From positions 1 through 16,576 of the forward strand of contig JAGDMJ010000013.1 of assembly GCA_017860555.1 (NCBI GenBank): a stretch of DNA of 16,576 nucleotides, given 5' to 3'. This DNA comes from Bacteroidota bacterium (GTDB taxonomy: Bacteria > Bacteroidota > Ignavibacteria > UBA10030 > UBA6906). The notes beneath the pieces are model-generated. The model did no database searches, was not told where the DNA came from, and saw only the letters and a list, made by a program, of their open reading frames with translations. Made by a program: the position numbers and the translations under genes. Shown one piece after another: positions 6,956 through 13,235 of the stretch (position 1 is its first letter; each line of letters begins with the position of its first letter).

Positions 6956-7933
6956 ATGAAGAGAAGCCTTTCACTCATTGGCATATTCGTGAGCATCCTG
7001 GTTGTCCTGCTCTTTTTCCTTTTCATGGCCAACCAGACGATCGTGATCACGGATTTCTTTGAACGGTTGAAACCCGGGTTGGGTAACCCCGTCCTCTACC
7101 TCCTGCTGGCGGTCTACGCGCTCTGCCTGGGAGTTCCTCTGGTGATCTTCTTGCGTTACCCGAGACCTCTTCGTGCGCCTCCCACGAAATCCGATCCTGC
7201 ATACAACCAGCACCTGAAGAGGCTTAAGAACCGGCTGAGCGGCAATCCGAACATCGGGAAGGCTTTCCGCGAACCGACCGATGAGGTGGAGATCGAAGCA
7301 GCCCTTGCAATCCTTGGAGTCAGAGCTGACGCCATTATCAAAAGAGAAGCATCGGTCGTGTTCATGATAACGGCGATCTCCCAGTCAGGGAGATTTGACG
7401 CCATCTCCGTTCTGCTTGCTCAGTCCAGGATGGTTTGGCGCGTTGCACACCTGTACTATCAGCGCCCCACGGTCCGGGATATGCTTTATCTCTACGCTAA
7501 TATCGCCGTCTCGGCCTTTGTAGCAACGGAGATTGAGGACCTGGAAATCGATGAACAACTTGAACCTGTCATTGGGGGATTGGTCGCGGGATCGGCTGCC
7601 GGCGCGATCCCCGGGGCAAGTGTGATCGCGTCCTTTCTGGTGAGCTCGGTGCTGACGGGAGCAGCCAATTCTCTTTTCACGCTCCGGGTAGGAGTACTGA
7701 CCAAAAAATACTGCGCATCGCTGACGCACCAGGGGCGACGCGCAATGCGCCGGGCCGCAACAATAGAAGCACTCGGCATGCTCGGCGGTATCGTCCTCGA
7801 GTCCGGAACAGTTCTCTCCAAACGAATGTTTGGAGCTGCGAGGAAGCAGATCGGGAAGAAAATCTGGTCGCCTCTTACCAACCAGTTCAGCGGGGCAAAG
7901 AGAAAGGCACGGCGGCAACCGGACGCCGAGTAG
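6956..7933 (+). CDS. DUF697-type (YcjF-like) membrane protein
   Basis: The product is 325 residues. Two N-terminal membrane helices (about 7-25 and 44-68) are followed by a charged linker, then a DUF697-like domain (about 115-265). That domain carries the family look: an ISQSGRFDAISVL helix, a MVWRVAHLY helix, and a Gly/Ala-rich hydrophobic hairpin IGGLVAGSAAGAIPGASV, then a last amphipathic helix. The C-terminus is strongly basic (KRKARRQ). Members of this family are inner-membrane or GTPase-associated proteins whose biochemical role is not established. Here there is no GTPase domain. No Shine-Dalgarno precedes the ATG. The gene stands alone, divergent from rfbA and 176 bp before bfr. The family call is by pattern recognition. 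Confidence 0.72.
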   Translation: MKRSLSLIGIFVSILVVLLFFLFMANQTIVITDFFERLKPGLGNPVLYLLLAVYALCLGVPLVIFLRYPRPLRAPPTKSDPAYNQHLKRLKNRLSGNPNIGKAFREPTDEVEIEAALAILGVRADAIIKREASVVFMITAISQSGRFDAISVLLAQSRMVWRVAHLYYQRPTVRDMLYLYANIAVSAFVATEIEDLEIDEQLEPVIGGLVAGSAAGAIPGASVIASFLVSSVLTGAANSLFTLRVGVLTKKYCASLTHQGRRAMRRAATIEALGMLGGIVLESGTVLSKRMFGAARKQIGKKIWSPLTNQFSGAKRKARRQPDAE

Positions 7934-8109
7934 GGCCATGTTGTCGCGGTCAAACCCGGACGCACACTGGCCCAGGCACGGGAGCATGACACGCGTGAAT
8001 TGGCATTGATCCGAATCTGTTCAGACTCGATGTTCCTCTCAGGCAGAAATCGTATCGTTTCATTGTTTTCACACCCGAAGTCTTCCATCCCACCATATCA
8101 GGAGGCATC

Positions 8110-8586
8110 ATGAAAGGAGACGCACGAATCATCAGGGTTTTGAACGAACTTCTGGCCGACGAACTCACCGCGATCAGCCAGTACATGGTTCATTCAGAAA
8201 TGTGCAACAATTGGGGATATGCCCTGCTTCACAAGGCGATTGAAAAACAGGCGATCGATGAGATGCACCATGCCGAGTGGCTCATCCAGCGGATCCTCTT
8301 CCTGGAGGGGACGCCGATCGTTTCGAAACTCAACAAGATCAGGATCGGCAAGACGATTGAGGATATGATCGGCACGGACAGAGAGGATGAAGTGGGTGCG
8401 ATCAAGTCATACAATGCAGCCATAGCCCTGGCCGACGAGGTAGGCGACCGAGCAACGGGAGACCTGCTGACCACGATCCTCAAGATGGAGGAAGGACACA
8501 CGGATTGGGCAGACAAGCAGCGGACACAGATCGCGCAGATGGGGATTGAGAGCTATCTGAGCACGCAGAAGGGTGAGGAGAAGTAA
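8110..8586 (+). CDS. bfr: Bacterioferritin (haem-containing type)
   Basis: This is an iron-storage protein expected to form a 24-mer shell that oxidises Fe2+ and stores it as a mineral core in the cytoplasm. At 158 residues it is the same length as E. coli Bfr and aligns with it position for position. All ferroxidase ligands are present: Glu18, Glu51, His54, Glu94, Glu127 and His130. The haem-ligating Met52 is also present (DEMHHAE), so this is the haem-binding form rather than a plain ferritin. The start has AGGAGG (8100-8105) 4 bases upstream, and the N-terminus MKGD is typical. The stop is followed after 7 bases by a pair of palindromic repeats. No bacterioferritin-associated ferredoxin gene is next to it. 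A weak GA-rich inverted repeat lies in the leader, but no clear Fur box was seen. Confidence 0.97.
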   Translation: MKGDARIIRVLNELLADELTAISQYMVHSEMCNNWGYALLHKAIEKQAIDEMHHAEWLIQRILFLEGTPIVSKLNKIRIGKTIEDMIGTDREDEVGAIKSYNAAIALADEVGDRATGDLLTTILKMEEGHTDWADKQRTQIAQMGIESYLSTQKGEEK

Positions 8587-8593
8587 GAAGAAG

Positions 8594-8673
8594 GAAGAGG
8601 GTAGAGTGCAGAGGGTAGAGTGGGGATGAAGCATTTGTATTTGGCCGCTTCTATTCTTCTCTCTACCCTCTTC
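8594..8673. repeat. Palindromic repeat element, copy A
   Basis: A 13-bp perfect inverted repeat, GAAGAGGGTAGAG (8594-8606) and CTCTACCCTCTTC (8661-8673), encloses a core with GATGAAGC, TTTG, ATTTG and TATTCT blocks. The left arm contains a second copy of GGGTAGAGTG. It is followed 12 bases later by copy B. Confidence 0.85.
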
Positions 8674-8681
8674 GCCTATCA

Positions 8682-8761
8682 GAGGGAAGCGGGTCGAGTG
8701 CAGAGTAGGATGAAGCGTTTGCATTTGTCCGTTTTTATTCTCCCCTCTACCCGCTTCCCTC
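8682..8761. repeat. Palindromic repeat element, copy B
   Basis: This is a direct repeat of copy A with 17-base arms, GAGGGAAGCGGGTCGAG (8682-8698) and CTCTACCCGCTTCCCTC (8745-8761), 16 of 17 complementary. The core GATGAAGC-TTTG-ATTTG-CCG-TATTCT is shared with A, while one GGTAGAGT block is missing. In the arms, an A-T pair of copy A is a C-G pair here, a compensatory change. A pyrimidine-rich tail to about 8790 resembles another decayed right arm. Confidence 0.85.
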
Positions 8762-8839
8762 TTCACTCTTCGCTCTCCCCTCTTCCCTCGTCGTCGCCGG
8801 TCGATTCTTCGCGGTGCATGACCGGAGCGGATATCTCAC

Positions 8840-8868
8840 TTGACATACTCTTCTTGAAAGCCTACTTT
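8840..8868 (+). promoter_or_regulatory. Candidate promoter of the 176-residue protein gene
   Basis: TTGACA (8840-8845) is a perfect -35. Seventeen bases on is TACTTT (8863-8868), a weak -10. The leader would be about 75 bases and contains a near-palindrome at 8899-8917. Confidence 0.4.
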
Positions 8869-8898
8869 AGTAGTACGCTGCTCATGCACCTCTGAGTT

Positions 8899-8917
8899 CA
8901 GACTGTCGGACAGACTG
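8899..8917. promoter_or_regulatory. Candidate operator, near-palindrome and direct repeat of CAGACTG
   Basis: CAGACTGTC-G-GACAGACTG is symmetric except for one base pair, and CAGACTG occurs twice 12 bp apart. It sits between the candidate promoter and the start of the 8952 gene. GTTCAGACT, which overlaps its left end, also occurs in the bfr leader (8019-8027) within GAATCTG-TT-CAGACTC. Confidence 0.35.
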
Positions 8918-8951
8918 GTACACTTCGCGTTAAAGAATATGGAGCTGCTGG

Positions 8952-9482
8952 ATGCCTATCATTTTTGACGCTTTCGGACAGAGGAGGGAAGTCAGCAGCA
9001 GCGCTTTCTACCTCGCAGGCGCTGTCGACCGGCTCTTTGATGACATGCTCGAGATTCTGGGGGGGAGAATTGAAGTGCCCGTCTTTCGCCGCAACTGGCA
9101 TCAGCTCGTCGCATTCATACTGTTCGTCATCCGGTGGGCTCACTCGCGTGCAGAGCAGGAGATCGATTCTGAGATCCTGGCCTATGTCGTGGACCGAGAC
9201 AACCCCGACAGCTATCTCAACGTCTTCAATAATCCGGAATACAAGAGCCTCCACCGCTACGATCCTGTCTGGCTGGCTGACGCCGTAACGGCCGCCTACC
9301 GGACGTACTGGGATCTGTACGCGCAGGATAACAACGAAGGAAGAGATCCTTCCTTCGCGGTCAACGAGTACCTGGGCCGGATGCTCGCTGGTGACAGCCA
9401 TGATCAGCCCAATTTGCACGATGCGTTCAATTTCCTCGAGGGGAAGTTCACCAAAGGGGACCTGAAGTTGTTCGAGCCTTAG
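8952..9482 (+). CDS. Protein of unknown function, 176 residues
   Basis: I do not recognise this family. The start has GGAG (8941-8944) 7 bases upstream, and codons favour C or G in the third position as in neighbouring genes. A 245-residue open frame on the opposite strand has none of these supports. The protein looks soluble and mostly helical. One hydrophobic helix (about 50-63, LVAFILFVIRW) is flanked by charged residues and is more likely buried than membrane-spanning. Trp, Tyr and Asn are frequent (NWHQL, YRTYWDLYAQDNN, NEYLGRML). There is no signal peptide and no Cys pair. It stands alone between the repeat pair and a convergent gene, so context does not suggest a role. Confidence 0.72.
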   Translation: MPIIFDAFGQRREVSSSAFYLAGAVDRLFDDMLEILGGRIEVPVFRRNWHQLVAFILFVIRWAHSRAEQEIDSEILAYVVDRDNPDSYLNVFNNPEYKSLHRYDPVWLADAVTAAYRTYWDLYAQDNNEGRDPSFAVNEYLGRMLAGDSHDQPNLHDAFNFLEGKFTKGDLKLFEP

Positions 9483-9620
9483 GCCACACACGACTTCCGG
9501 ATTCCTGCGATTCACGCCTCTCCTGCGTTCCGGTCGACCGTATCCAAGCTCGCTCGCAATCACCCATCCTCGCCCGCCTCGCATCCACACGAAAATGCAC
9601 GTTGGCCTGGAAAGGCAGCC

Positions 9621-9665
9621 GATCCCAAAGATCAATCCCGTGGGAGGGGATCAGATATTTTCTTC
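9621..9665 (+). terminator. Possible weak terminator of the 8952 gene
   Basis: GATCCC (9621-9626) pairs with GGGATC (9647-9652), with an inner TCCC-GT-GGGA hairpin, and is followed by AGATATTTTC. It lies about 140 bases past the stop and overlaps the end of the convergent gene. The long loop and poor T-run make this uncertain. Confidence 0.25.
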
Positions 9666-10274
9666 TCGCTTCGCACGGAGGGCATCGGCCCTCTCTCCCA
9701 GCGCAAAAAACGCATCCTCCTGCCGGGTGAGTGCCTCTCCGCGGGGCTTGCTGATGGTAGAACCGAGCAGCCAGACTTCCGCATTTCCGATCGTGAATGG
9801 CTGGAGGCCGAGTGTGGAGGTGACCCCGGGATAGCGGCCAATGAAAAGCTCAACAAAGAGGTCGGCATTGATCACGACGCCCAGCAGCTTCGGGTTCAGT
9901 GCGGGAACCCTGTCAACAAACTCCTGTACATCATCGTCGGTAGGTCTGGCTCCTTTGTCCTTGTCGCCGGCGGCGATGATGCGTCGGTTCAGATCCGTAA
10001 GGCCGATGCCAAGTTTGAGCAACTGTGATGTCTTCTTCTCGATGAAGAGTGAACGTATGGGATCGCTCAGGCTTCCTTGCTTCTGACCCTCTTCCAGAGC
10101 TTTGCGCTCAGAGGGTGTGATGATTCTCCGGGGAGTGATTCCTCCAAGTTCGATTGCCTCCCAGAAACGGTCTCTGGTGTGCAGGTGATAGAAGCCAAGC
10201 TTGTCCGAGACTTCGTCCACTGCCATTTCCACAAAAAGCACATTCAGGTCGGGTGCCCAGATCTCACGCAGCAT
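9651..10274 (-). CDS. Mug-like (uracil-DNA glycosylase fold) protein lacking catalytic motifs
   Basis: The product is 207 residues. The framework matches E. coli Mug (G:T/U mismatch-specific DNA glycosylase, 168 residues) as I recall it. IWAPDLNVLF (5-14) matches ILAPGLRVVF, and DRFWEAI (35-41) matches NRFWKVI with no gap between them. GLTDLNRR, a NPKLLGVV strand and TIGNAEVWLL match later blocks. However, the catalytic GINPG loop is EMAVD here (Asn18 replaced by Ala18), and the NPSGLSR motif near the C-terminus is GSTISKPRG. Normal glycosylase activity is therefore unlikely. A longer central insert explains the extra length. The open frame extends to 10355, but ATG 10274 has AAGGAG about 7 bases upstream and matches the Mug start. 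It could be a DNA-binding or structural relative; activity is unknown. Confidence 0.7.
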   Translation of the reverse strand: MLREIWAPDLNVLFVEMAVDEVSDKLGFYHLHTRDRFWEAIELGGITPRRIITPSERKALEEGQKQGSLSDPIRSLFIEKKTSQLLKLGIGLTDLNRRIIAAGDKDKGARPTDDDVQEFVDRVPALNPKLLGVVINADLFVELFIGRYPGVTSTLGLQPFTIGNAEVWLLGSTISKPRGEALTRQEDAFFALGERADALRAKREENI

Positions 10275-10316
10275 TGATGCTCCTTCCGATTCAGTCCTGG
10301 CAATGTTGATAGAAGC

Positions 10317-10345
10317 ACTGTAAGCAACTTTCCCCCAAGATTCAA
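10317..10345 (-). promoter_or_regulatory. Candidate promoter of the Mug-like gene
   Basis: On the minus strand TTGAAT (10340-10345) and TACAGT (10317-10322), each 4 of 6 to consensus, are 17 bp apart. The predicted leader to ATG 10274 is about 36 bases. Confidence 0.4.
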
Positions 10346-10616
10346 TCCAGGGCACACTTTGAGTAGAACCACCTTGATGATCGCAAGGAATCGTTAGTTT
10401 CAGACAGGATGGGCCTCTGCTTGATAATGCCCACGAGAAACTGTACCATTAAGGCTGAAAATCCTGCGACCGGTCACACGGCATGACGAATCGTCCGCCA
10501 TGGTCTGGCCACAATCATTCAGAGTTCTGGAAGGGTTTTTTATTGCTGCGAAGGGCATTGCACCGTGATCCGAAACCATGTGACTCCATACCGTTGATAG
10601 CCAAACAGGATGCGCT
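10346..10616. other. Intergenic region upstream of serA
   Basis: With the Mug-like gene's leader and promoter this forms a 342-base gap between divergent genes (10275-10616). I see no gene or RNA. Nested short inverted repeats, AGTTTC/GAAACT (10396-10401, 10437-10442) around TGGGC/GCCCA (10410-10414, 10429-10433), are present but unequal in spacing. No convincing serA promoter was found, and only an AGGA ribosome site (10607-10610) is clear. Confidence 0.45.
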
Positions 10617-11816
10617 ATGAACGCCTTATTACTTGAAGATATTCACCCCCGCGCCGTGGAGACGCTGCAAAGGACAGGACTCAACGTCCGTTCCGAATTG
10701 AAGAGCCTCACCGGGGAAAGCCTGATCGCTGCACTTGATGGGGTCTCCCTCCTCGGCATTCGCTCCCGGACGCAGATCACGTCGGCAGTGCTGGAGAGCG
10801 CCTCTGATCTCCTCGCCATCGGGGCATTTTGCATCGGAACCAACCAGGTCGACCTGGATACAGCGTCCCACCGCGGAGTCGCGGTGTTTAATGCGCCCTA
10901 CAGCAACACGCGGAGCGTCGCGGAACTGGTCATCGCGGAGATTATCTTCCTGATCAGGCGACTCTACGATAAAGTCGGAGCTGCACACCGCGGCGTTTGG
11001 GACAAATCGGCCGATAAGGCCCACGAGGCCCGGGGAAAAAGGCTGGGCATAATCGGGTTTGGAAATATCGGATCCCAGATCTGCACGCTGGCCGAGGCAA
11101 TGGGAATGGATGTGTACTACTACGACCGGGTGGACAAGCTCTCCATTGGCAACGCGACGCGGGTCCACACCCTCCAGGACCTTCTCCCACACGTCGACAT
11201 CATCACCATTCATGTCGACGGCGATCCATCCAACACTAATTTGATCGGCGAGCCGGAGTTCGCACTGATGAAAGACGGCGTGATACTGTTGAATCTCAGC
11301 CGCGGCCATGTCGTGAACGTCGACGCTCTGGCCAATAACCTCCGGTCCGGAAAAGTCGCGGGCGCCGCGGTGGACGTTTTCCCTCAGGAGCCAAAAGGTG
11401 CCGCCGATCCGTTCCGCAGCCCGTTGCAGAATCTGCCCAATGTGCTGCTCACGCCTCATATTGGCGGAAGCACGGAAGAGGCGCAGGAAAACATCGCCGA
11501 ATTTGTCTCGAACAAACTGCTCGATTACATAAAGACCGGGAGCACATTCACGAGCGTTAATTTCCCGAAGATCCATCTGCCGCGCGCCGGTGACGCAACA
11601 TCCCACCGCCTCCTGCACGTCCACCAGAATGTCCCGGGCGTTCTCTCCGAGATCAACGGCATCTTTGCCAAGAACGACGTGAACGTCCTGGCGCAGTATC
11701 TCCGCACGAACGAGCAGATCGGCTACGCCATTGCGGATGTCGATAGGAAGTACAAGGAGTCGTTGATCGACGATCTGCGGCAGGTGTCGAACACGATCCG
11801 GGTGCGAATCGTCTGA
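10617..11816 (+). CDS. serA: D-3-phosphoglycerate dehydrogenase (SerA) with ACT domain
   Basis: SerA oxidises 3-phosphoglycerate to 3-phosphohydroxypyruvate with NAD+, the first step of serine synthesis. At 399 residues it is the short E. coli type. It has a split substrate domain, the NAD-binding fold with GFGNIG (147-152), and the catalytic triad Arg229, Glu258 and His281, whose 29- and 23-residue spacing equals that of E. coli SerA (240, 269, 292). The C-terminal ACT domain (about 330-399) carries HVHQN, with His336 and Asn338 at the positions of the E. coli serine-binding His344 and Asn346, so serine feedback inhibition is likely. The ATG at 10617 has AGGA 6 bases upstream. serB and serC are not nearby. 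A 406-residue open frame on the other strand is a shadow. Confidence 0.96.
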   Translation: MNALLLEDIHPRAVETLQRTGLNVRSELKSLTGESLIAALDGVSLLGIRSRTQITSAVLESASDLLAIGAFCIGTNQVDLDTASHRGVAVFNAPYSNTRSVAELVIAEIIFLIRRLYDKVGAAHRGVWDKSADKAHEARGKRLGIIGFGNIGSQICTLAEAMGMDVYYYDRVDKLSIGNATRVHTLQDLLPHVDIITIHVDGDPSNTNLIGEPEFALMKDGVILLNLSRGHVVNVDALANNLRSGKVAGAAVDVFPQEPKGAADPFRSPLQNLPNVLLTPHIGGSTEEAQENIAEFVSNKLLDYIKTGSTFTSVNFPKIHLPRAGDATSHRLLHVHQNVPGVLSEINGIFAKNDVNVLAQYLRTNEQIGYAIADVDRKYKESLIDDLRQVSNTIRVRIV

Positions 11817-11892
11817 CAGGGAGCGGCCATTGGACGATGGTCCTCTCAAGGCTCCACCACTCCTTCTGTGTGCGTCAGGCGGCGCGATGAGT

Positions 11893-11921
11893 TTGACAAA
11901 GCCGAATATTCAAGGTATACT
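11893..11921 (+). promoter_or_regulatory. Near-consensus sigma-70 promoter of gltS, positioned for a leaderless mRNA
   Basis: TTGACA (11893-11898, perfect) and TATACT (11916-11921, 5 of 6) are exactly 17 bp apart. The gltS ATG begins 6 bases after the -10 box, where transcription would be expected to start. Confidence 0.75.
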
Positions 11922-11927
11922 GCACGG

Positions 11928-13160
11928 ATGATCCAGCTTGACCTAGTTCAGACCGTGGCCTTCGCGGGCCTCGTATTGTTCGCGGGCCTTGGCATCCGGC
12001 ATCTCATTCCCCTTCTTGCACGTTACAATATCCCCGCACCGGTGATCGGCGGGCTGCTGATTTCGCTTGGCGCTTTGCTGGCCCGTCAATACGAGGTTGA
12101 ACTCTTCCGCTTCGACACGACCCTGCAGGTGCCGTTCATGGTCGCGTTCTTCACGACCATCGGTTTTGGGGCCAGCGTGTCGCTCTTGCGAACCGGGGGC
12201 CCTCAGGTGGTCATGTTCTTTTTGGGATGTGCTGGTGCGGCGGTGGCGCAGAACCTGATCGGAATGGCGTTCGCAGCTCTGCTCGGTACGAACCCACTGA
12301 TTGGTGTTCTGGCAGGCTCCGTCACGCTGACCGGCGGGCCGGCGACCGGCCTTGCCTTTGCTCCCCTCTTTGAGAAGGCCGGGATCACCGCAGCAGCTTC
12401 GATCGCGGTCGCCGTTGCCATGGCCGGGATAATCTCTGGCGGACTCATCGGGGGGCCAATCGGCACCTATCTCATTGAGCGCCGCCGTCTGAAGGTCCCG
12501 CACACCCACCCTGCTCACCGTGGAGCTCCATCGGCTGTCGGCATCGTCGAAGCGCAGATGCCGGAACCTGCCGTCAGCGCGCCGGAAGGCGAAGCGGGCA
12601 CGGCCTTCCGCCTGTTGAAGAACCTGGTGGCAATTCTGGCCGCCATGTGGATCGGAACATGGATCAGCACGGGGCTCACTGCTGCGGGGTTCACACTCCC
12701 CGCATACATCGGCGCCATGCTGGCAGCATCGGCCATCCGAAACCTGGACGATATCACGCATGTGATTGGTCTCTCTCAACGCACGATTGACGATATCGGG
12801 AGCGTTGCTCTCGCACTCTTCCTCGCCATGGCGCTCATGACACTGCGCCTGTGGGAACTTGCAGGACTCGCCCTTCCGCTTCTGGTCATTGTCCTTGCAC
12901 AGATAGCGCTTGTCGTGATGCTCTGCCTGGTTTTCGTGTTCCGTCTGATGGGACGAGACTATCAGGCCGCGGTGATGTGCGGCGGCTTCACAGGTTTCAT
13001 GCTCGGCACCGTTGCCAATGCCATGGCGAACATGGAATCGCTCGTCGAGAAATACGGGCCGGCGCCGCGCGCGTTCTTTGTCATCCCCATGGTCGGGGCG
13101 TTCTTCATCGACTTCGCGAATGCGTTGATAATCACCTTGTTTCTTAACGTGTTCAATTGA
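11928..13160 (+). CDS. gltS: Sodium/glutamate symporter (GltS, ESS family)
   Basis: GltS is an inner-membrane Na+-coupled glutamate carrier. It is 410 residues, close to E. coli GltS (about 401). It has two homologous halves of about five helices each, with a cytoplasmic linker (about 185-225, rich in His, Pro and Glu). The halves carry Gly/Ser-rich re-entrant segments: SVTLTGGPATG in the first and CGGFTGFMLGTVANAMANM in the second. The open frame runs back to 11868, but MIQLDLVQT at 11928 aligns with the E. coli start MFHLDTLAT. The upstream extension would also run through the promoter. No Shine-Dalgarno is well placed; AAGG lies 12 bases before the ATG within the promoter. The gene follows serA by 111 bp and precedes another sodium symporter by 75 bp. 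Confidence 0.93.
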   Translation: MIQLDLVQTVAFAGLVLFAGLGIRHLIPLLARYNIPAPVIGGLLISLGALLARQYEVELFRFDTTLQVPFMVAFFTTIGFGASVSLLRTGGPQVVMFFLGCAGAAVAQNLIGMAFAALLGTNPLIGVLAGSVTLTGGPATGLAFAPLFEKAGITAAASIAVAVAMAGIISGGLIGGPIGTYLIERRRLKVPHTHPAHRGAPSAVGIVEAQMPEPAVSAPEGEAGTAFRLLKNLVAILAAMWIGTWISTGLTAAGFTLPAYIGAMLAASAIRNLDDITHVIGLSQRTIDDIGSVALALFLAMALMTLRLWELAGLALPLLVIVLAQIALVVMLCLVFVFRLMGRDYQAAVMCGGFTGFMLGTVANAMANMESLVEKYGPAPRAFFVIPMVGAFFIDFANALIITLFLNVFN

Positions 13161-13235
13161 ACCCCGGCGACCTACCCTGGCCGCTTCCATTGATCGCACC
13201 TTTTCCATTCACGTGAAGTACTTCTAGGATGTGAC

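Noticed and set aside
8039..8060. GAAATCGTATCGTTTC in the bfr leader as a Fur or iron-responsive operator
   Set aside because: Only the outer four bases of each half are symmetric, and it does not match the Fur box convincingly.
8594..8761. Repeat pair read as a CRISPR array or as an intrinsic terminator of bfr
   Set aside because: There are only two long palindromic units with no spacer-length unique segments, and no T-run follows either stem. The layout fits a dispersed palindromic element better.
8407..8766. Minus-strand open frame over the bfr 3' end and the repeats
   Set aside because: It is composed of repeat-derived low-complexity sequence and bfr antisense.
8620..8895. Small open frame on the plus strand across the repeat pair, with a hydrophobic start (MGMKHLYLAAS)
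   Set aside because: Its apparent signal-like start and internal repeat arise from the palindromic repeat copies, and the frame has no independent support.
8898..9635. 245-residue open frame on the minus strand opposite the 8952 gene
   Set aside because: It has no ribosome site, an Arg/Gly-rich N-terminus with no domain features, and it runs through the candidate promoter and operator of the plus-strand gene, which has good initiation signals.
10629..11849. 406-residue open frame antisense to serA
   Set aside because: Low-complexity charged content and no family resemblance. It is fully explained by the codon bias of serA on the other strand.
11943..13208. 421-residue open frame antisense to gltS
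   Set aside because: The His/Arg/Glu/Gln-rich sequence is the usual mirror of a hydrophobic membrane protein. It has no initiation signals.
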